DNA of 10,138 nt from Larix sibirica (Eukaryota > Streptophyta > Pinopsida > Pinales > Pinaceae), in NCBI GenBank assembly GCA_004151065.3, contig NWUY0300001267.1, positions 119,780 to 129,917 of the forward strand. The letters run 5' to 3'. Positions within the stretch are counted from its first letter, which is position 1, and each line of letters opens with the position of its first letter. The notes under the pieces are model-generated. The model was not told the origin of the DNA. It was given only the letters and a program-made list of their open reading frames with translations, and searched no databases. This document shows positions 8,223 to 10,138 of the stretch, piece by piece. A program made the position numbers and the translations under genes.

Positions 8223-8656
8223 CAAAAATGTCACTGATGATGGAAACTTCATTCTATATTGTGCTTTTCATGCAATCATTTTACTTTAAAATGTTCATTA
8301 GTCACTGCAATTTTTACTACATGAATTTTAGAAAGAATTTGCCAAAATACACCACAAATTAATAGTAACATTAAATCTCTTCACCGTCACAATTCACCAA
8401 GCCAGAGAAACTATAATAAAATCATGAAACAAATTATGTTGCGCATTCCTGTCTGTCGTTTCATAAAATACAAAATATGTCATTAGACCAAAACACTAGG
8501 AGACCATAACTACATGAAAGATAAAAAACAAAAAAATACAAATCTTTCACAAGGCAACTAAAAAATGTAAATTTTTCTGTAGAGTTGTTGGAGAACTGAA
8601 TACCAATGCACACATGATTTAATGCCTAACAAATTACATACTAATCTGAAGAACAC
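8223..8656. other. AT-rich stretch, no gene seen (copy B)
   Basis: Counterpart of 2787-3204. Divergence from copy A persists to 8605 (last visible difference, cca against ctg at 8603-8605) and then stops. Confidence 0.5.
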
Positions 8657-9287
8657 ACTTTCCTCCAACTCTTAAAACTGACAATTGGGATATGGGTCAC
8701 CCCCTTATGCTGCTCAGCTTCCAACACAAAGATGTAACAAGCTCCTCCAAAGATACCAATGCTTCAAGACTTGGCAACTACTCTACGCTATAACAACTAA
8801 CAAGGTTCAAAATTTATAGTTTTGAAAGAGGACTTGACCACTCTATTTTCGTCAATTGAGTACATCCTCTCAATTTTAGTGTTGTAAGTGCATCCGATAG
8901 TGTTCCAACCTCCATCAAATGTACACAACCATGGATTTCTAGATGTTGAAGGTTGGGGAGAATAATTTCTCTTTCTCCTTCGACCATCTTAAATGACAAC
9001 TAACGTAATGAACAATAATGGCTTGTTAATATGATCAGTTGATTCAATCATCCAAGGGAATCCAACAAAGATTTCAATTTGTGGCAGTGCTCCAAGCTCA
9101 AATAGGGGAAAGGCTTCTCTACAAATTCGATTTCAAGCAAAGAAGCTAAATAACTATGACAAACTGTGTATAAGTTATGATTAGGAGCACTCTTGGCAAG
9201 CAACTTACAAAACTCCAAAAGAATGGGAGTAGTACAAAAGTAGGGAATATGATTTGATAAATATTCCTTGGTAGCTGAAGTAAAAGT
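8657..9287 (-). pseudogene. Decayed TNL-type LRR gene fragment, copy B
   Basis: Base-for-base the same as 3205-3835, including all five in-frame stops (first at 9048-9050) and the LRR text LSLEHCHKLKSLLDSLG through CWKLSSIRG. Two pseudogenes that each sit beside about 10% divergent flanks would be expected to differ too. This copy may therefore be an assembly duplicate of the other rather than a second locus. Confidence 0.78.
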
Positions 9288-10060
9288 TTAATAGCTTCTT
9301 CTACACACGTGTGATCACTTTCCACTAGATAAAGCATTAACATAACCAAAACTAAAGGCACTCTTGATCCTGCAAGCTAAAAGACTTGCATATGTTTTGA
9401 AGAAGGGATTGACTTTGCATCCATATTCAAAAACTCTTTTACTTGGGAACATACTTTATCCTATAATGTTTTTTTTTGTACCATTTCTGGCACAAAACCA
9501 ACCTAATGCTAGCTACTAAATCACTTACAAGCTGCCATAAATGTCAAAGTGCTATACTTTGCATGCAACCAACCAACTGAAGTGTTGCATCATTGTTAAC
9601 ATTATATACTGCCAAAGTATGCTCCCTTTGCAATCGTTTTTCACAGTATATGAGGCATTGCTCCCTTCACAATCTATTAATCTCTTTATAGGTCCCAATA
9701 TTTCTCAAGCAAGCAATGAGTAGACAATGGAGACTTAAGTTACTTGATGAAGCTTAACTCTCCTTTAAAAATGAAGAAATATGTCCAACTTCAAGCAAAT
9801 AACTTGATATTTACAAAATGGATAGATTCATATGGTGTTTCCTAGCTTAGCCCTAAGAGTATGGAGAGCTACCCACAAGCAGGGTATGATTTATCCTTGG
9901 AAATGCAGAAGCAGAACCTCTCTAAGAGGGTCAATGAGCCAAAATAAATTAAGTTAAGAGCTAATGCGTAAAGGAGATTCGTATTCCACCTATGGATCTA
10001 CACAAATAGCCATGCTTTTTTCACATAAATCCATGATTTGTCTCCAAAAATATAATGAGG
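9288..10060 (-). pseudogene. Unidentified protein-coding relic upstream of the LRR fragment, copy B
   Basis: Identical to 3836-4608, with the same frame changes and the same run of nine T (9469-9477). It adds no independent evidence on coding potential, because a comparison with zero differences cannot show codon constraint. Confidence 0.33.
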
Positions 10061-10066
10061 TGAATG

Positions 10067-10138
10067 TGTGATACACCCATTTTTGACTTGGAATGTATTT
10101 AATCAAAATTATGTAAATGATGTAAATATGCTAGTATG
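10067..10138. mobile_element. First 72 bases of the probable LTR, cut by the window end
   Basis: Identical to 4615-4686, again preceded by TGAATG (10061-10066). If real, the LTR insertion is present at the same site in both repeat copies and so predates the duplication. Confidence 0.45.

Larger units (their letters stand above)
6226..10138. repeat. Long direct repeat, copy B (cut by the window end)
   Basis: The unit is 3913 bp and matches copy A in order and orientation: G/C patch, AT-rich middle, minus-strand LRR relic, then the start of the probable LTR. Its last base pairs with 4686, the base just before the N in copy A. Divergence is about 10% up to 8605 and zero from 8606 to the end. 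It has single units where copy A has tandem duplications (near 6900 and 7024) and its own duplication at 7415-7552. Confidence 0.93.

Noticed and set aside
1-10138. tRNA, rRNA or other structured RNA genes
   Set aside because: I saw no cloverleaf, rRNA core motif or other recognisable RNA signature on either strand. A covariance-model scan was not possible here.

Overview
The window looks like nuclear DNA of a large-genome seed plant, most likely a gymnosperm (conifer type). The reasons are AT-rich noncoding sequence, a decayed Ty3/gypsy polyprotein of a type common in such genomes, and leucine-rich repeat (LRR) relics that read like the LRR region of conifer TIR-NBS-LRR (TNL) resistance proteins. 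I see no intact gene. Every coding-like stretch carries stops or frameshifts.

Layout. Positions 1-624 are the C-terminal part of a Ty3/gypsy polyprotein (end of RNase H linker plus integrase) on the minus strand, cut by the left edge. A lone N at 668 follows. Positions 669-4686 form one repeat unit (copy A). It starts with a G/C-cluster-rich patch, continues through AT-rich DNA holding short 69-bp tandem duplications, and ends with a decayed LRR gene on the minus strand. A second lone N is at 4687. Positions 4615-5836 look like a solo LTR (TG...CA ends, 6-bp flanking repeat TGAATG) that spans that N. Positions 5843-6225 are AT-rich sequence with no gene. Positions 6226-10138 are the second repeat unit (copy B), cut by the right edge.

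The two units are direct repeats. About 2.4 kb of them (669-3153 against 6226-8605) are roughly 90% identical by eye with several indels. From 3154/8606 onward, 1533 bp are identical at a constant offset of 5452, right up to the base before the N in copy A and to the last base of the window in copy B. This sudden change, whose end matches an N, points to an assembly artefact or a very recent conversion or duplication. It is the most important caveat for anyone using the window.

The most interesting biology is the set of short tandem duplications. Five of them, two of which are the same ancestral event seen in both copies, have a period of exactly 69 bp. Read on the minus strand, each gives a degenerate 23-residue LRR-like unit. 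This suggests that much of the apparently empty part of each unit is the eroded tail of an LRR array that gained modules independently in the two copies.
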